Shown here piece after piece: positions 63,416 through 64,000 of a stretch of DNA of 64,000 bases. Within the stretch, counting starts at the first letter, position 1; the number at the start of each line of letters is the position of its first letter. The translations under genes and the position numbers were made by a program. This DNA comes from Marinobacter arenosus. Its GTDB lineage: Bacteria > Pseudomonadota > Gammaproteobacteria > Pseudomonadales > Oleiphilaceae. The stretch covers positions 372,001 through 436,000 of the forward strand of contig NZ_JAHVAO010000001.1 in the NCBI RefSeq assembly GCF_019264345.1, in the 5' to 3' direction. The notes under the pieces were generated by a model, which saw nothing but the letters and a program-made list of their open reading frames with translations, made no database searches and was not told the DNA's origin.

Positions 63416-64000
63416 ATGGCCCACGAAGAGCTGCATCTTAATCTCCGGAATTTAACGCTCGACGATTACGATCAACTTCAGCTGCTGATGGATCGGATAT
63501 ACGATGACATCGGAGGAGCGTGGCCCAAGGAAACCATCAAGGCACTGGTGGAGCAGTTTCCCGATGGGCAGATCTGCATCGAGGATAATGGCCACCTGAT
63601 TGCAGTCGCCCTGACCGTCTGCGTGAAGTATGAGCGCTTCAGCAATCCGCACACGTACGACGACCTGATCCTGCGCAACGAAAAGATCTGGCATAACGCC
63701 AATGGGGACTCGCTGTACGGCCTGGACGTTTTTATCCACCCGGAATACCGCGGTTACCGACTGGGGCGTCGCCTGTATGAGGCCCGGAAAGAGCTTTGCC
63801 GGTCCATGAATCTGAGGGCCATTCTTGCCGGTGGGCGCATCCCCAACTATCACAAGTATTCTGACCAGTACACGCCGGCAGAATACATCCAGCGGGTAGA
63901 TCGCAAGGAAATCTACGACCCGATTCTGACCTTCCAGCTTTCGAACGATTTCCAGGTCACCCGCCTGATGCACAAATATCTGCCCGAGGACGAAAAGTCC
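63416..64000 (+). CDS. Bifunctional GNAT acetyltransferase/carbon-nitrogen hydrolase, 5' part only
   Basis: 195 codons run from ATG 63416 (GGGAG upstream) to the window edge without a stop. The translation matches the N-terminal acetyltransferase domain of the GNAT/CN-hydrolase fusion family: NLTLDDYDQLQLLMDRIY, GLDVFIHPEYRGYRLGRRLYEARKELC and RIPNYHKYSDQ. The C-terminal nitrilase domain should follow outside the window. The gene is divergent from the chemoreceptor gene. Confidence 0.85.
   Translation, partial: MAHEELHLNLRNLTLDDYDQLQLLMDRIYDDIGGAWPKETIKALVEQFPDGQICIEDNGHLIAVALTVCVKYERFSNPHTYDDLILRNEKIWHNANGDSLYGLDVFIHPEYRGYRLGRRLYEARKELCRSMNLRAILAGGRIPNYHKYSDQYTPAEYIQRVDRKEIYDPILTFQLSNDFQVTRLMHKYLPEDEKS

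Overview
The window looks like a chromosomal segment of a marine gammaproteobacterium, most probably Marinobacter or a close relative. This is inferred from gene content (CcoG, a CLCA_X-like protein, DUF1127, AcpH, a retropepsin-like RimB relative, two-branch glycogen locus, bifunctional GNAT/carbon-nitrogen hydrolase) and from moderately GC-rich coding DNA. No rRNA, tRNA, CRISPR array or intact transposase was seen.

Region 1 (1-2.5 kb): ccoG for cbb3 oxidase assembly, and a universal stress protein. Region 2 (2.5-17.2 kb): a tricarboxylate cluster. It holds a tripartite transporter (TctC plus a TctA-TctB fusion), a PrpF/GalD-type isomerase preceded by a 51-aa gene, an OprD-type porin, a FadR-type GntR regulator, TcuB and TcuA (tricarballylate oxidation), and a divergent TctD-TctE two-component system with an overlapping orphan periplasmic binding protein, then a LysR regulator divergent from a TauE/SafE permease. 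Four leftward promoters in this cluster carry the same tandem heptamer (CCTGTCA-N4-CCTGTCA on the + strand, 11-bp period, one copy with G at position 1). It is the best candidate for the TctD binding site and would tie porin, transporter, isomerase and dehydrogenase into one regulon.

Region 3 (17.5-32 kb) is accessory. Repeats of about 19 bp resembling the multiple terminal repeats of some insertion sequences occur in one orientation near 18.3 and 19.4-19.5 kb and inverted near 29.85 kb. Between them are a MipA-like protein, gene remnants, a two-TM channel with an aberrant filter, and an 8-kb cassette of five same-strand hydrolase genes: prolidase-like amidohydrolase, MlrB-like serine hydrolase, YtcJ-like amidohydrolase, Tat-exported MlrC/M81 metallopeptidase, second prolidase-like amidohydrolase. 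A 27-bp imperfect direct repeat flanks this cassette. Gene content suggests degradation of unusual or modified peptides; the substrate is unknown.

Region 4 (32-41.8 kb): DUF1127 protein, large MscS-type channel, cytochrome c, metalloprotease-like protein, patatin, RimB-like peptidase, AcpH, a small outer-membrane barrel and TrkH. Region 5 (41.8-55.6 kb): glycogen metabolism in two divergent arms, glgC-GH57-malQ leftward and glgB-glgA-glgP rightward, with a second phosphorylase at the far left. A PilZ gene with a perfect ANR/FNR box and class-II promoter geometry, and a short-chain dehydrogenase stub, sit between malQ and the left phosphorylase. Region 6 (55.6-64 kb): esterase, acyltransferase, RecQ, DUF4442 protein, periplasmic binding protein, chemoreceptor, and a GNAT/nitrilase gene cut by the right edge.
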